Below, piece after piece: positions 1-13,300 of a DNA stretch of 64,000 nucleotides (position 1 is its first letter; each line of letters opens with the position of its first letter). This DNA comes from Strongylocentrotus droebachiensis (Eukaryota > Echinodermata > Echinoidea > Camarodonta > Strongylocentrotidae). Location: assembly GCA_035222895.1 (NCBI GenBank), contig JAVYIG010000316.1, positions 597,712 to 661,711 of the forward strand. Direction: 5' to 3'. The notes beneath the pieces were generated by a model that was not told the DNA's origin, made no database searches, and saw nothing but the letters and a program-made list of their open reading frames with translations. A program made the position numbers and the translations under genes.

Positions 1-477
1 GTATTCAATCATTGTTATTAAATGCAACCCTAAAAATCAAATGAAAATCTCACAAATGTCATTCTTGAATGGTTGATAGTCAAGCTACCTTCATTGAGGC
101 GCTTTGAATAGCAACTTGTTTTATGCAAAGCTTGTATCTTTTTAAATGTATAAACATCAAAGAAACCCTAATCTAGCATAAACAACATTGTCATTAAAGG
201 GATAGTTGAGTTCTTGTTTCAGACCGCAAATGCCTTCAAATTATTGAATATTTGTGAGGCAACACAAATATTAGAAATCATTATATTTATGGATAATTCA
301 GCCGCTCTGAACCGCTTTTGATCAAACAAAGATGATTTTGTCATTTAAACTGTATGTTCTTTCAAATTTGACACTCAGTTTTTCATTATCTCACAAAAAA
401 AAATATTTTGTGTAGTGCCCTCTGCAACAAAACTCGACTATCTCTTTAAGAATTTGTAGAGGTAACCGAGCCAGACG

Positions 478-598
478 AGAGCCATGTTACATAAAAATTG
501 TTATCAAACTTGTTCTCAGCCAATCATATGCCATTTATTTTTAGTTATTGTAACTTGTTATTGATAACAAGAACATGAAACAGGGTCCAGGCCAGGTT
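478..598. mobile_element. Short MITE, GGGTCCTGTTTCAT family, copy 1 (degenerate left end)
   Basis: The right end reads ATGAAACAGGGTCC and the interior has ATTGTTATC opposite TTATTGATAAC plus AGCCAATCA. The same order occurs in the copy at 11824-11976. It lies in an appl1 intron and has no coding capacity. Confidence 0.55.
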
Positions 599-633
599 TT
601 GGATTGCGAACTACAGCACTACGCCAAACCAAC

Positions 634-3600
634 CTGTTGTAGTTTTTTCCGACAAGCATAGAGTTCATCATTCATCTCAATGCACTGTTTGGTTTCGTGT
701 TCCCTCTTCTTGGATACCTTACTGTACTTTGACAAAACTCCTTCGTGATCTACGATGGAAAAAGTAAGAATAGAAATCAAAGCCATGCAATGCAATAAAC
801 TACAGTGAAACCTACTTCAGAAATCTTTTGTATATGAACAGTCTATAAAGACTAATTGTACATAAACTTCACATGTCTGTAATAACTGTTGATGTTTTTT
901 TTAATTTTTAATTTCTTTGTTCTCCCTTGTTCGGTCTTCATAGAAAGATTTCTTTTAGTTTCAGTTTCATTTACTTCTCCTCAAGAGATCAACAGATAAA
1001 AAAAAACATATAAACAGACAATTGTATGACAACAGATAAGATGAATTATAAAAAAGTGAGGAAGGCAGTGGCCAAAAAGGAAATAAACCTTGTAAGAGGC
1101 CAACCCTTTCTTTGTATTACAATTTAAGGCTGTTTCTTCACAGGGACCCTGGTGACATACTTGTTGTAACAATGGCAAATGTTAATGTAAAACTGCTTGC
1201 TTTTCCTCCATGCATACCGAGAAATATTCCCCTTTCACAAAATACTATGGTCATCCGTATCTTGAAATCATGTTATATTATGCTTTTTTCACATTCTACA
1301 TTAATATTCTATTTAACAAATAATAGTAGAAGAATGGGTATAAATTTTAAATATCATATGAAAACATAGGCAAACAATCAGAAGAATTGATAAATATGCA
1401 TATACTGTATGCCTTATATCAAATGAAATTGAAATGATTTCAGAGCAAACCAGAAAATCATTTTGCATTAAAAGGCCAAGTTTCAAGTTCATGCCCTCAT
1501 TGAATTAGGTAATTACTGACTTTATTCAATATTGCAGTATTACTGATAAAGTTGATAGTCCTACAAGACCTTGGATCAGATAAATATGAAGGAAAGCAAT
1601 ACTTTGTACATCAATTGTTTTCAGTATCGCAAGATACTCGATAACACATGAAACACAAAATGATAGGATATTAAAAGAGTGATGGGGAGTGTTTCACAAA
1701 AACTAAGATCGACTTTAAGACGGACTTAACTATGGCAGGCCGTTTATGCTACTGTTTGCTCTCATCAATACTGGCATTGGTCTCTCAAGGGACATACACA
1801 TCATGGTCACATATCTACAGAATTTACATTTGTTGACAATTCATTATTGAAGGTAAAAAAAAATGATATCAAGATCGTAATGGTAAGAGCAACCACTGTC
1901 ATGAATGGCGTGCCATAGTTAAGTCAAACTTACAGTCAATCTTAGTCTTTGTGAAACTCTCCCCTGATGTAATACCCATTGGAACCTACCATGTTGGTTA
2001 GCTTTGTAGAGCTCTCTCATGCTCATGATCTCTGCAATGTCACTGTTCATAAACCTTGACAGAGGGTGCAGGACGGTGTCTTCTAGCGATGATGAAAGTG
2101 TGGAGTGCATTGTGCTAACCTATGTTATAATACAATTAAAATCATATCATATAATAATAACAAATATTAATTTGAATAATACTACTACTAATAATAATAA
2201 TAGTTATAACAATAATGATAATACTACTACTAATAATGATGTTCAAAGTCTGTTTGGCATAACCACTGACATGAACTCTCAATCCACATGTTTGGGTACC
2301 AAGAAGAAGGGAATTTTATCCTTTTACTCTTGTATATAACTGTGTGTCTGTATTTTTAACGCAAATGTGGAAATAAATCTAATTCATTTCAATCACAGGA
2401 ATTGGAAGCCTACATGAAATTTTAGTGAATGAGCACCTGTTGGTTGGTGGATATGAGCATGTCACTATTATCAACATCACTGTTAGGTCAATGCAGATGA
2501 TTATAATCTGATTTTGAAGGAAATTACAAAATCATTAGATAAGAACATTTCAAAATCTATTTCTTTTTTGGGGGGAGGGGGTTATCTGAGGTGCCACATA
2601 GTCATATGAATAGTAAAATCAAAATAACCCTGGAGGTATTTAAAGGGTTTAGAGCAAACAAAAAATAAAATCTGTGATGTCTATTCTGACATCACTATGA
2701 TCAGCAGCCAAGGAGGCTTTTATCAATCAGGATGATATTGTAGGTTGGGATCTTCATTTCCGATGATATTGCAGTTTCTATCAAATACAGAATGTGGTGG
2801 GTTTTACAGAATCACTCTCACCTGGTCAACGTTACCAGCAAACTGCTTCAGGGTCGACACAAGGATGCTGTCATCTCTTCCAAGCTCAAACTTCTACAGA
2901 AATCAAATAGAGTCAACAGAAAAAATGAAGCATTCTTCCCCAATATAGTATCAGCAAGTATCTAATTATGGTAATACCATAAGCACAAAACTATCAAAAA
3001 TCTTGTGCGTCCTCCCAGTTTCAAAAGTTTCTTGCAGTGAAAATGGAGACTGTTAACAAATGAAGTTTCAGGATAGTGCCACTCCATCCAGGTTTAGAAA
3101 ATGGGTACCAGGTTGGAAGATATTCCCATTTTACCTGGGTTGGTATTGGTAGGAAAGCTAATGTCAGGAAACAATGGGGCACCTTTATAGCATGGTGGAA
3201 GTGAGTGTTATACAAGAGGGTACTATTATTATTATTATTATTATTTTCCACTCCCCCCCCCCCTCCAAAAAAAAAGCATGCTGTTGGCTACTTACCCATG
3301 ATTCAAATTCCCCTAGCTTTGTGGAAAGCGCCTGAGTAGCACTCTTCAGTGTATTCTGAAACAAGGGGGAGAGAAAAATTGTTCCGCAAGATAAGAATTG
3401 GTTCTGAAAAGTGATGTAATGATGTGAATACTGAAAGTTTGAGAATATTTTTACTTCCTTAAAATCAGACTTACCTATTCATTTCCATTTTCATACAACA
3501 TTCTAACATACAACAAATAATTTTCATAGTGTGTAGCCAAATATTAAATTGAGAATGGAAGCAGGCGGGAGATCTACAAAAAGTCGAGGGAAAAAGAAAA

Positions 3601-5151
3601 AATGAAATGGAATTGATACTAGCATTGGAATGAGATTTTTAAAAAATAAAAAAAATAAAAAACTGAAATACAAGCACCTTGACATTTCAACTTACTTGGC
3701 AGTCATAATGATTTGTATAAATATCAAGTTATTCTTTAATAAAGCCCCCCCCCTCAAGAAAATAGCTACAATTCAAGCAATTTTAAAATATGTACTAAGT
3801 GCCTGTACAGTATATACAATGACAGCCAACTAGAGTTAAGAGCTTTTAGTTGTTTTTAAAGTTTAATAATAATGTCCCAGGCAGCATTTAATGATACCCT
3901 CATAAGAATCAAGTTTGCATACAACCCACTGAAATGCGTGTATTAGATTTGACATGCGTTTCAATGGGATGTCGGTGAACTTGTAGGCCTACTTATGACA
4001 GTTTCATGAAGTGATGCCCAAATTACAGCAGTAAATCTGTGAGGTTAAATTTAAATTTAATCAGACTTGGAATGAATACAAATCTATGTATGAAAATTAG
4101 GATCCTGACAGCTCAACTTGGCTTACCTGGCAGTCAATGACATTCTTACAGACATCCAGGAGTCCCTTCATATAGCTGCTCAGCTGTAAGGCATCCGTCT
4201 CAAATAGATTCAGCAGGGATCTTGCCTGGTTACATGAAAAACACATGGATGAAAAGATATAAATCTATCATCTGCTGAGAGCCAACAGGACATTAAAATG
4301 TTCTATTGAACAAAAAAACTCATGTCTCAATGCCCCTCTGCCAGCTCTAAGATGATAGAGTTGTGAGTTAGATGTTTTAAATTTACATTTATTTTTCTTG
4401 AAGTTATAGCCTCATTATCATATTTCAATAAACGTACATATAGATTATAGATGAGTAAATTTAAGAACCATGTCATTCATGGACAATTAATCTAGCGTGT
4501 AAGTAGACAAACATGATGATGTTGATTTTTGTTGGTTCTGCAATCAAAGTAATAGAAAAATAACATTCTAGATATTGAGCTAGGAAATTAATCAAAATTT
4601 CTTACAATAAAATACAGTATTTCACATAATTGTTATCTTCAAAAGTTCCTTTAAGTTAAGTCATGATTCCAGAAGCAAAACAATTTTTGGTTTCAGCCAA
4701 ACCAAATTATGGCACCCTCTCTCAAACACAATGGAAATACAGAGTTAATATTTTTTTTATTAAAAAACAAAACAACACAAAAAATGACAAACAAACATTT
4801 CTTCATGACAATTCACCTTTTTCCACTTTGGTTAACATAAAATCCTTGTTAGAAACAAACTAAATGTAATACATGTTAAGTTACTCTTCATTTAATGGAG
4901 ACACAGAAAAGGAGAAATGTCATTTAGTGATTTACATTGTACAAATTGAAATCAATGTACTGATGATGATGCAACCACAAATATTTCAATACATGGGACC
5001 ATTGTTAACTACTGGAGCATCCAGCAGCACACAACAACACTGCGATTAGAAGCGGAAAATAATGTATTTCCCTTTATTGGCATTAGTTTAAAATTACCTG
5101 AGGTGAATCATCATGAGCGTCCTCAAGACGCAAAAGTTGAATCCCAGGCAT
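634..5151 (-). CDS. appl1: APPL1-type adaptor protein (BAR-PH-PTB family), 5' six coding exons, partial
   Basis: Six minus-strand exons join in frame: 5098-5151 (start codon 5149-5151), 4127-4225, 3296-3355, 2822-2893, 1990-2119 and 634-749, giving the first 177 residues or so. The product starts MPGI, has the pair DDSPQ/ARSLL where vertebrate APPL1 has EDSPQ/TRSLL, and keeps the blocks LGRDDS, STLKQF and KYSKVSKKRE, co-linear with the N-terminal BAR domain of APPL1. APPL proteins bind Rab5-positive early endosomes through BAR-PH and link receptors to signalling through a C-terminal PTB domain. The remaining BAR, PH and PTB exons should lie left of base 1; 1-633 reads as intron. Every junction has AG/GT borders and matching phase. 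The start is chosen because it matches the family N terminus. The gene is divergent from renbp, with about 2.2 kb between start codons. APPL2 is the alternative, but the N terminus fits APPL1 better. Confidence 0.92.
1684..1964. mobile_element. 281-bp MITE, GGGGAGTGTTTCACAAA family, copy 1
   Basis: The terminal inverted repeats are GGGGAGTGTTTCACAAA and TTTGTGAAACTCTCCCC. They continue inward as matching CTAAGATCGACTTTAAG-type and AAGTC-rich arms. Two further copies of the whole unit lie at 8674-8956 and 49264-49536. It sits in an appl1 intron, 25 bp from exon 1990-2119. No ORF. Confidence 0.8.
2150..2240. repeat. AT-rich trinucleotide tract (ATA/ACT repeats)
   Basis: Imperfect runs of ATA, ACT and AAT units in an appl1 intron. 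A second, purer ATT run is at 3222-3244. Simple repeats without coding meaning. Confidence 0.75.
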
Positions 5152-5941
5152 TTTAGCTCCCTAATTCGATTCCTTGCTGGTTTTATGGAAAATTGCCACT
5201 CCTTCATTTACCCACAGCTGCTTTGTTGGAAGGTCATATGAGGTCAATTCTGTACTAGTACTGTGCCTCATTTGCATTTCCGGGTAAACACGGTGGAGAG
5301 CTTAGATTTTGTTTTGGTGTCTTCTTTTAGGTTAGCTGATCAGCTGACATCAAGCTGCTAGCTGCAGCTAGCTACACTAGAGATATACACTGTTATGTAG
5401 CTCAGCTCAAGTTACAGTTGACAGACCAATCTCGTGAGTATCAGCAGTGCTAATCTTTTTCTTCCAGCTAGTATTACCAATCTCGTGAGTATCACTATCA
5501 GCATGCAGTGCTAGACCTATATTATTTATATTCTACCTCTTCCATTCCAAGTTCCAGGAATTAATCCAGCTATATTACTACTAGTAATGGTAGTAGACCC
5601 TATTTAAACTTCGTGAGTTTCTCTTTTAGTTTCACTTTCAGTTTCAGTTTCACTTTCACTTTCAGACCATCATTTTATATATCGCTTGATCACTAGTAAG
5701 CTGCAGAGACTGAAAAGTCTGAAGCTTTCACTCAGTTTCAGTCTATAGACAGGATTTAGACCGAAAGCTTCAGAATCATACAGACATAGTTTTGTTGTAT
5801 GATCAGGTTCATTATCATTTACCTAAGTTTTACTTCTTTTGATATACATGATATAAAGTTATACGGTAACCTTGTTTAATACTGCATCACATTTTGTCTG
5901 TTCCATTTATCTACAAAGACATAGTTTAGTTTTCTCTCTCT

Positions 5942-6970
5942 CTAAGTGCCATATCGTTTGACTTTGGCGATCATGCTGTTCCACAACCCTCGGCTCCTAG
6001 CCTTCTGTATTAGTACCACTCCCAGTTCTTTCACTCCTCTCTCTTCCAACAATTTCTGCAGACTGTCCATCCAAAGTATCCTCCTTCTTCCCCTACTCCT
6101 TCTTCCCACAATTTTCCCTGTTAAAGCAAGGTTCTCTAAGCCTTCTTTACGTGTAATGTGACCCATGAACTTCAACTGCCTAATCAACATCTCACGTATC
6201 ATTTTCCTTTGCACTCCAGCTCGTGTAAGAACTTCCTCATTACTAACTTTGTCAGTCCAGGGGATTTTCATCATTCTTCTTAGAAACCACATTTCGCAAC
6301 TTTCCAAACGCTTTTTAGTATCAGAGGCTAAAGTCCATGTTTCACTACCATACATAAGTACTGGGTAGATGTAACAATTCAATACCCTTATTCTGGTCCT
6401 CATACACATTGTTCGATTTGTCAGAATTTTGCCTAACTTTGAAAATGCAGATTTAGCGAGAGCTATCCTTCTCTTGATCTCTGTCTCGCATCTGGCATCT
6501 TCGGTAATCATGCTGCCGAGGTAGTTAAATGAGGAGACTTGTTTAATAGTCTGTTCTTTCAGTTTCAAGTTACATTTTGGACTGCTCTTCTTGGATACCA
6601 CCAGGCACTTTGTCTTGGTATAGTTGATCCCTAGTCCCATTCTCTCACTTTCTTTTACAACTACATTCAGGAGTCTTTGGAGATCTTTCTCTGATTCAGA
6701 AAATAAAACAGTGTCATCAGCATATCTAATATTTGTGATTGAATGACCACCCACTTGTATCCCATTTTCATCTTCCAATTCTCTTAGAATGATTTCACTA
6801 TACATATTGAACAGGTCTGGCGACATAACACAACCCTGTCTGACTCCCCGTCTGATGTTGATATATTCACTACACTCTCCTTCTACCCTGATGCATGCAA
6901 ACTGATTCCAATATAGACTTTGTAGCAGTCTTAGATCTTTCCTATATATATCAAGCTTTCTCAGTTTTAG
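5942..6970 (-). pseudogene. 5'-truncated non-LTR retrotransposon reverse transcriptase (RTE-like)
   Basis: An open frame of about 342 codons runs from just inside a stop at 6971-6973 to the stop at 5942-5944. It shows RT motif B (GVRQGCVMSP), motif C (NIRYADDTVLF) and the thumb/C-terminal block (YPVLMYGSETWTL, then WFLRRMMKIPW and NEEVL). Motif A and the fingers, as well as any endonuclease domain, are absent, so this is a typical 5' truncation by incomplete reverse transcription and cannot mobilise itself. The frame has no internal stops, which suggests a fairly recent insertion. It lies in the intergenic gap between divergent appl1 and renbp. Assignment to the RTE clade comes from the C-terminal wording and is tentative; the RT identity is secure. 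Confidence 0.9.
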
Positions 6971-7004
6971 TTAAGTTTAATTTTTAGTTTAGTGGTGGTT
7001 AAAT

Positions 7005-7160
7005 TTTACCTGACTGCTAAGAAAGCATAAATGCTTGTTAATGAGGATTAATGTCTTACCAATTAAGGAGACTATAGCGCATCAATTTGTTTCAAATCCG
7101 GGTCGCCAGCTTATTACGAGACCACTGCTCAACCAACTGAACTACCGCGCCTCCTCAGAC
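7005..7160 (-). repeat. tRNA-derived SINE, copy 1
   Basis: On the minus strand it starts GAGGCGCGGTAGTTCAG (A-box-like) followed by a B-box-like GGATTTGAAAC, and ends in CTTTCTTAGCAGTCAGGT. The same head and 3' end occur at 20886-21075. The pol III boxes and the lack of a foldable cloverleaf point to a SINE and not a tRNA gene. Confidence 0.7.
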
Positions 7161-7388
7161 TGTTTAATTGTTGGTATTTTTATAAATAATTTTTTTCTCC
7201 TATTGGATCCAAATGCCTCATATGTTAAATTGTTCCTCAGGCTTGGACATAATGACATTAATGTTTAACATCCCTATTTGTACCATTCAATCAATAAATG
7301 TTTTCTTTTATCTTGTTTGTTTAATTTTCTTTTTGATGCAGTTTAAAGAAACACCTCTCTAACTCCGTCTGTGTGGATACTTTCCATC

Positions 7389-10300
7389 ATGAATGAAGCA
7401 ACAAGAAAGCAGCTTGAATCTTACCTGGAGAAATGTGAGTCAGAATTGGATCGGGTCATGAACTTCTGGCTCACAAATTCTCATGATGAAAAAAATGGGT
7501 AAGGATGGAGCAGATGGCATTCTAACAATATCATTCTTATAATTGCATTATAATCTGCATTTATATTAAACGAACAAAATATTAACTAAGCTGTTAGTGA
7601 AATCAAAGTTCTCTTAAATAAGTAGGCTTAAGTGGCAGTGATTCAGATGCCCGGAGGCTCAGCGTGAATTATTTTCTTTCCATTGAATATTAAAGGTCTC
7701 AATTAATCATATTTTCTGCTGTTATCATGAACCACACGTATTGTTAAAATATAAATCTTGATTCTAAATCAGTAAGCCTTTAATCCTCTTTCACTCTGTT
7801 TGGTTACAGTGGATTCTTTGTCTGTCTTGGAAGGGACGGTAAGGTGTATGATGAAACCAAGTATTGCTGGCTTCAAGGCAGACAGGTAAAATTGAAGGGC
7901 AATCCCATCCTTATAATAATAATCCCTCACTAGCAAAAAAATGTTTACCACTTTTTAGTTTTAGGCATTTGCGGTCTTAACAAGAACTCAACTATCCCTT
8001 TAACTATTCATATGGTCATTCATTTCTTTGTAAACAAATACATAAAATGTTTATAATGCTTTTACGATGCCGTAGTACTTTGCACTCTGCCAGAATAATA
8101 GAATGATAAGCATTTATACACATATGATCAAACTTTGTCATGCAATTGTTGTGTTTTTGTTTTCTTTACTTTTGAAAGACAATGGAAGGAAACTAGATCA
8201 TTATCAATCTATCTTCTACCTTGACATAGAGTCCAAAACAAAGACCCCAAGCAAACTATGGTATCAGCTAAGACAAAAGTTTAAAGAGGTCAATCATAAT
8301 TGCAGGAGATAAAAGCTAAATCATGGTGTCAAAATCCAAAGCGTTTATCAATGTAAAGAGTCATGTGACATGATCATGTGACATGATCATGTGACCCAGT
8401 TGTCAGAGACTATCAGCGTTTATTTCAAGATGACATGAATATAATAACTTTTTCTTAACCTACAATATAGGAAATCGATTATTCTATATCTGTACTATAC
8501 ATATCCATCTTTTGTTTTACCCTTGACACTTCCATCACATTTTCACATTTATTTTTGCTTAAATTTTTGGCAGGTTTGGTCATACTGCAAGCTGTACAAC
8601 AACATCCCCAAATATCACACTGATGCAATACTGAATGTTGCTAAAAGAGGTATTTATGATAATATATAGACCAGGGGGTGTTTCTCACAAAGACTAAGAT
8701 TGACTTTAAGTTGGACTTAACTATGGCAGGCTGTCCATGCCATTGTTTGCTCTCACCATTTACTGGCATTGGTCTCTCAAGGGACATACAAATCATGGTC
8801 ACAGATCTACAAAATTTACATTTTTTTGATGATTCATTATTGAAGAAAAAAAAATTAACTAAAGATCATAATGGTGAGAGCAACCAATGGCATGAATGGC
8901 CTGCCATAGTTAGATCCAACTTAAAATTGATCTTAATCTTTGTGAAACACCCCCCCCCCCCCCCCCCCCCCCAGTTTGAAAAATTATTATATTCAGATCA
9001 AATAATGTCTGCTGCAAGCCAGAAGGATGTTAACTCTCTATATATGTGAGTCAATGCCCTTCTTGTCCGAAAAGACAAATTATGTACCGGTATACCTCTA
9101 CCACGGTCCATGCTCTTGACAAACAAAGGTTGCCTGAGGCATGCCTGACAAAGCAAGATAATTATATATCAAAGCTTCAATCTTTACCATTGAGAAATAT
9201 GTGCTCATAGAGATGAAGACAAATGTAGTTGTCTTTATCCATTTGTGTTCTCCCAAGTAGTAATCCTTTAATTTTCCCATTTGGATTTTTATTACAAACC
9301 ATTCTTATCTCTCTTTTGTATCGGGTGTATTATCATAGTTCAATATTAATTATTGTATATTTCTTCTGCTTCGTATATCATTATGGTAATGAGTCCTTTT
9401 AAAGCAAAATATGTGATCTGTGAACTACTTTTATCAATAGACCGTTTTTTAAATAAATATTCACTATCGTATAACCCGTTATATTTGTGAGGGTTTTATT
9501 TTTGCAAATTTTTGTAGGGATGTATGTGAAAATCAGCTGGCAATAAATTTACAATAATCTAATTTAAAGTAGCCATTATCCAAACAATGCTTGTGTCCTT
9601 GTCCAAACTACCTGTGTGCAAAGATTTAGGCTTAGCTATTTATATATTTCTCCAAACATTACTTCTGCAGGAGGTGAGTTCTTAATGAAGTATGTGAAGA
9701 ATCCTGAAAACAACAAGTGTTTCTTTACGGTCACAAAGACGGGGGATCCAATCAAGATTCAACGAAGCATCTTTAGCGAGTGCTTCTATATGATTGCTAT
9801 GGCAGAGCTAGCTAGAGCAACAGGAGAGGCAAAATACAAGGTGACTTTGACAAAAAATTTGATGAAAGATATTGTCAGTGGGGTGATAAAATCTCATCAC
9901 TCAGTTTCTAGTGATTATAGTCTTCCATAATATTGTAGATTGACCAGTTTGATGTCCTGTGAAACCCATGAAACATATATATGCTAAAACACTGTCACAA
10001 GCAAACTGTGTAGAGGAAGTCCATTAATATTAATGCCCTTACTATGATAAACATGAAAGTTGTTCATTATCCTGAAAAACGTAACATTTATTAATAATTT
10101 GCTTTTTATTGCCCCATTATCTGTAGGGTCATAGTCGACCCAGGACATAGACAAGTATCTACAATGATCATATTATGTTTCTAAGCTATATGTTGTCATA
10201 GATATTTTTTTTAAAAGTATGGAGATGGAATCACTGAATAGATAATATATAAAACAAAAAGTAGAAGAGAGTGTGACAGAGATTTGTGATATTATATTTT

Positions 10301-13300
10301 CTTTTGAGAGCAAGGAGTTCATTAATTGTCAAATGATATGAGGTAATGCCCTTTGGGCTTTCAGTAGACAATGTCAGAATGCACTTGATATAATCTAATG
10401 AGGTTTTGATTATTCTTGCATATTCATCATATTTAGAAAAATATGAAGATAAGATGGTGGATGGCTCATAATGTGACAATTACAACCGTTTGGATGAAAT
10501 ACTTTTTAGTAGTTTTAGCTTGTTGAATACTAGAATAGAGATAACTTGTAGTTGGGTTTGTGGAAAAGGTAGTTGCAGAATGTTATGCCCCAAAAAATTA
10601 GGCCCCTTCACCACTTTTGTCTGTCTTTCTATCAAGACCGAAGCGGTAGCCATGATGGACCAACTCCAGCATTGGGTGATGGTGGATGACACAGCCCTAG
10701 GGCGCCCTCGTCTGTCCGGTTCACCTGCAGTTAACACGCTAGCAGTGGCCATGATCTTTATCATATTGGTCGAGGAGTTGGCGTGGGACGATGCTGAGTT
10801 GAGAGAGAAGTATGCACCCCTGGAAGAATGGGGTCTCAAACAGACTATGCAGCATATACAGGTTAGAGCTTAACTTGTGCAATTTTGTGAGATAAATTTA
10901 TGTATCCAACAACAAAGACGAAAAGGATTTCTGTAAGGTCACATTATCTATTGAGAGCAAAAAAGGCATTAAATTGTATACTTTATGTAACATAGAGTTA
11001 TTGCCCTTCTGGTGCTAAAATATCATTGTTGCATCCACAGGACTTGAAATTAGCAGTTGTCTTAGATGCCATGGGTGTCCTATCACCTGATATATCTCTC
11101 ACTTTTTTATTGTTTTATTTGACTTTTTGCTAAATGAAAGCCAAAACTGAAGTTGATTTTGGCACACAAAGCAATCATCTGTGTTTTCTGCCTGCATGGT
11201 TATCCAAATTAAAATGTTAAGCAAGAATCCTGCAATTATTCTTGCCTTTAGATTGGGCTTGATTTTGTTGCTGTTATTGTTCATGATGTTAGCATGCTGA
11301 AGGTTTCATCTAGACAATAGATCAGAATTTTCTATCCCAAGTATCCCCACCACCTATGGAGGGTCTCAATATGGTGTTAACTTATGATGATTTCTGTTCT
11401 TCATAATTGGTGAAAAAATTGTAAAAAAAATCATTTTGTAAAAAACTTATTTTGTATATAATTTTTTTTTGTTGAAAAACCTCAGAATGATTTTAACATA
11501 TTTTTCTTCACCCTTCTGGTTGCATTACGTTATTTGTTAATATATTGTTTTTAATCGTCTCTGTACTTTTCCTTTGGTCAGAGAAATGGTGAGATTATAC
11601 TAGAAGTTGTCAGTACAGATGGCAATGAACTTCCAGGTTCTCAAGGACGTGTCATGAATCCAGGTCAGCATTACTCTCCCCTTTCACTTTTCTTTATTTC
11701 ACTTTTTTTGCAACCAACCATGTATAAAACAGTTCCTATTTGCATCACAATTTTCAGTTGACTGGCACCTGTGAAATGATAAATGCATGATCTAGACTAT
11801 GCTAAGTACAGTTTGCAATATCTGGGCCCTGTTTCATAAAAAATTGTTATCGATAATAAATGCCACAGACCCATGATAAATCTGCTGTCAGCCAATCAAA
11901 TTTAAGGATTTCAGTAGCTCATATATAACAATTATCATATTTTGTTATCAATAACAAGCTTTATGAAACAGGGTCCTGGTTCCACTAGTTTGTCCATTAC
12001 ACTTCTTTCATTTCGTTGGAAATTCATATTTTTGCATGTATGCCATTGAAAACATTGTTTCATTCATCTGTTTACCTGTAATTGTAGCAATATTTACTAA
12101 ATGCATATATATTCAATTGCAGATTAAAAGAAAGCATTTTTGCTTATAGCTCTTTTTGAATTTGCTATCCTACAAGTGATATTTTATCACTAAGGTTCTT
12201 GTTTATTTTTTGTTTTTTAAACTTGCAACAGATAAATTGCTACTGCTCTCAAGTATTTTTTCCGCTGGTCAGCCGTCTTGCAATAACTTTATGCAATGCT
12301 CAAATATTTTGGTGATACATATATACAGTGACTTAACCAACTTTCCAAGGAACTAAAATTGGTCTATACCCTGTTAAAAGAAAGAAGATATTTTTGGTGA
12401 GAAAATAAATGTGACTTAATTTCCATCTAGGTCACGCAATAGAGACGGGTTGGTTCTTGCTCCAGTATGCCAAGAAGCGCAACCGACCTGATCTCCGTGA
12501 CCTTGCCATCTCGCAGTTCATGGTCAAGCCCTTTTTGACCGGCTGGGACAAGGAGAATGGCGGCATCCTCTACTTCCTGGATGCGGACGGTCTTTCTCCG
12601 ACCCAGCTGGAGTGGAACATGAAGCTGTGGTGGCCTCATTGTGAGGCTCTGATTGCGTTCCTCATGGCCTACAGGGAGACTGGAGAACAGCAGTACCTGG
12701 ACTACTTCAAGCAGGTCTGGGACTACACAATCAAACATGTAAGGAGGACTAAGTTACTACATTCTTGCATTTAGAATCTTAGGGTTGTATAAGGATAAGC
12801 CATTTTTACAATGTGTGCATGCATCCATAAGTTTATAAATGCCATTTGTGTCACATTGCGAAACCTGTGTGCTCACAAAGTTTTGTAAGGATGATTAAAA
12901 ACTTACTAACATGACACATTCATAAGGTACAGTGTACATATAGTTTCCTGTAAAAGTTTCAACTCCTTCACAGTTTCCAATTTAATATAATAATAATTAA
13001 ATGTTTTGTATCGCGCATAACACATACCGGTAGGCATAATTGCATGCTTCAATGTGCTTTATAGAACAGAATACAGAAGGAGGGAAAACGGTGCACTTCG
13101 TTCATAATTGTGAAATTTTACAAAGAGCTGAATATATTTTTTTTTTAAAATACATTTCTAAAGTATTCCAACAAATTATTCCTTAAAATAGTGGCTGCAT
13201 ATGAAAATGACCTGAACCTGTAAGATTTTGTCATAGTTTGGGAGACATATAAAGACTTTTAGACGTCGTGTCCATCAAGGTTCTATTAGGGTTTTAGTCA

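Noticed and set aside
2019..2339. Asn/Thr-rich 106-codon frame
   Set aside because: Built from an ATA/ACT repeat and the antisense of an appl1 exon.
10480..10839. Long minus-strand frame across renbp exon 5
   Set aside because: Antisense shadow of a recognised coding exon; the plus strand matches RENBP.
12427..12738. Minus-strand frame across renbp exon 7
   Set aside because: Antisense shadow of the exon carrying the epimerase WWPH motif.
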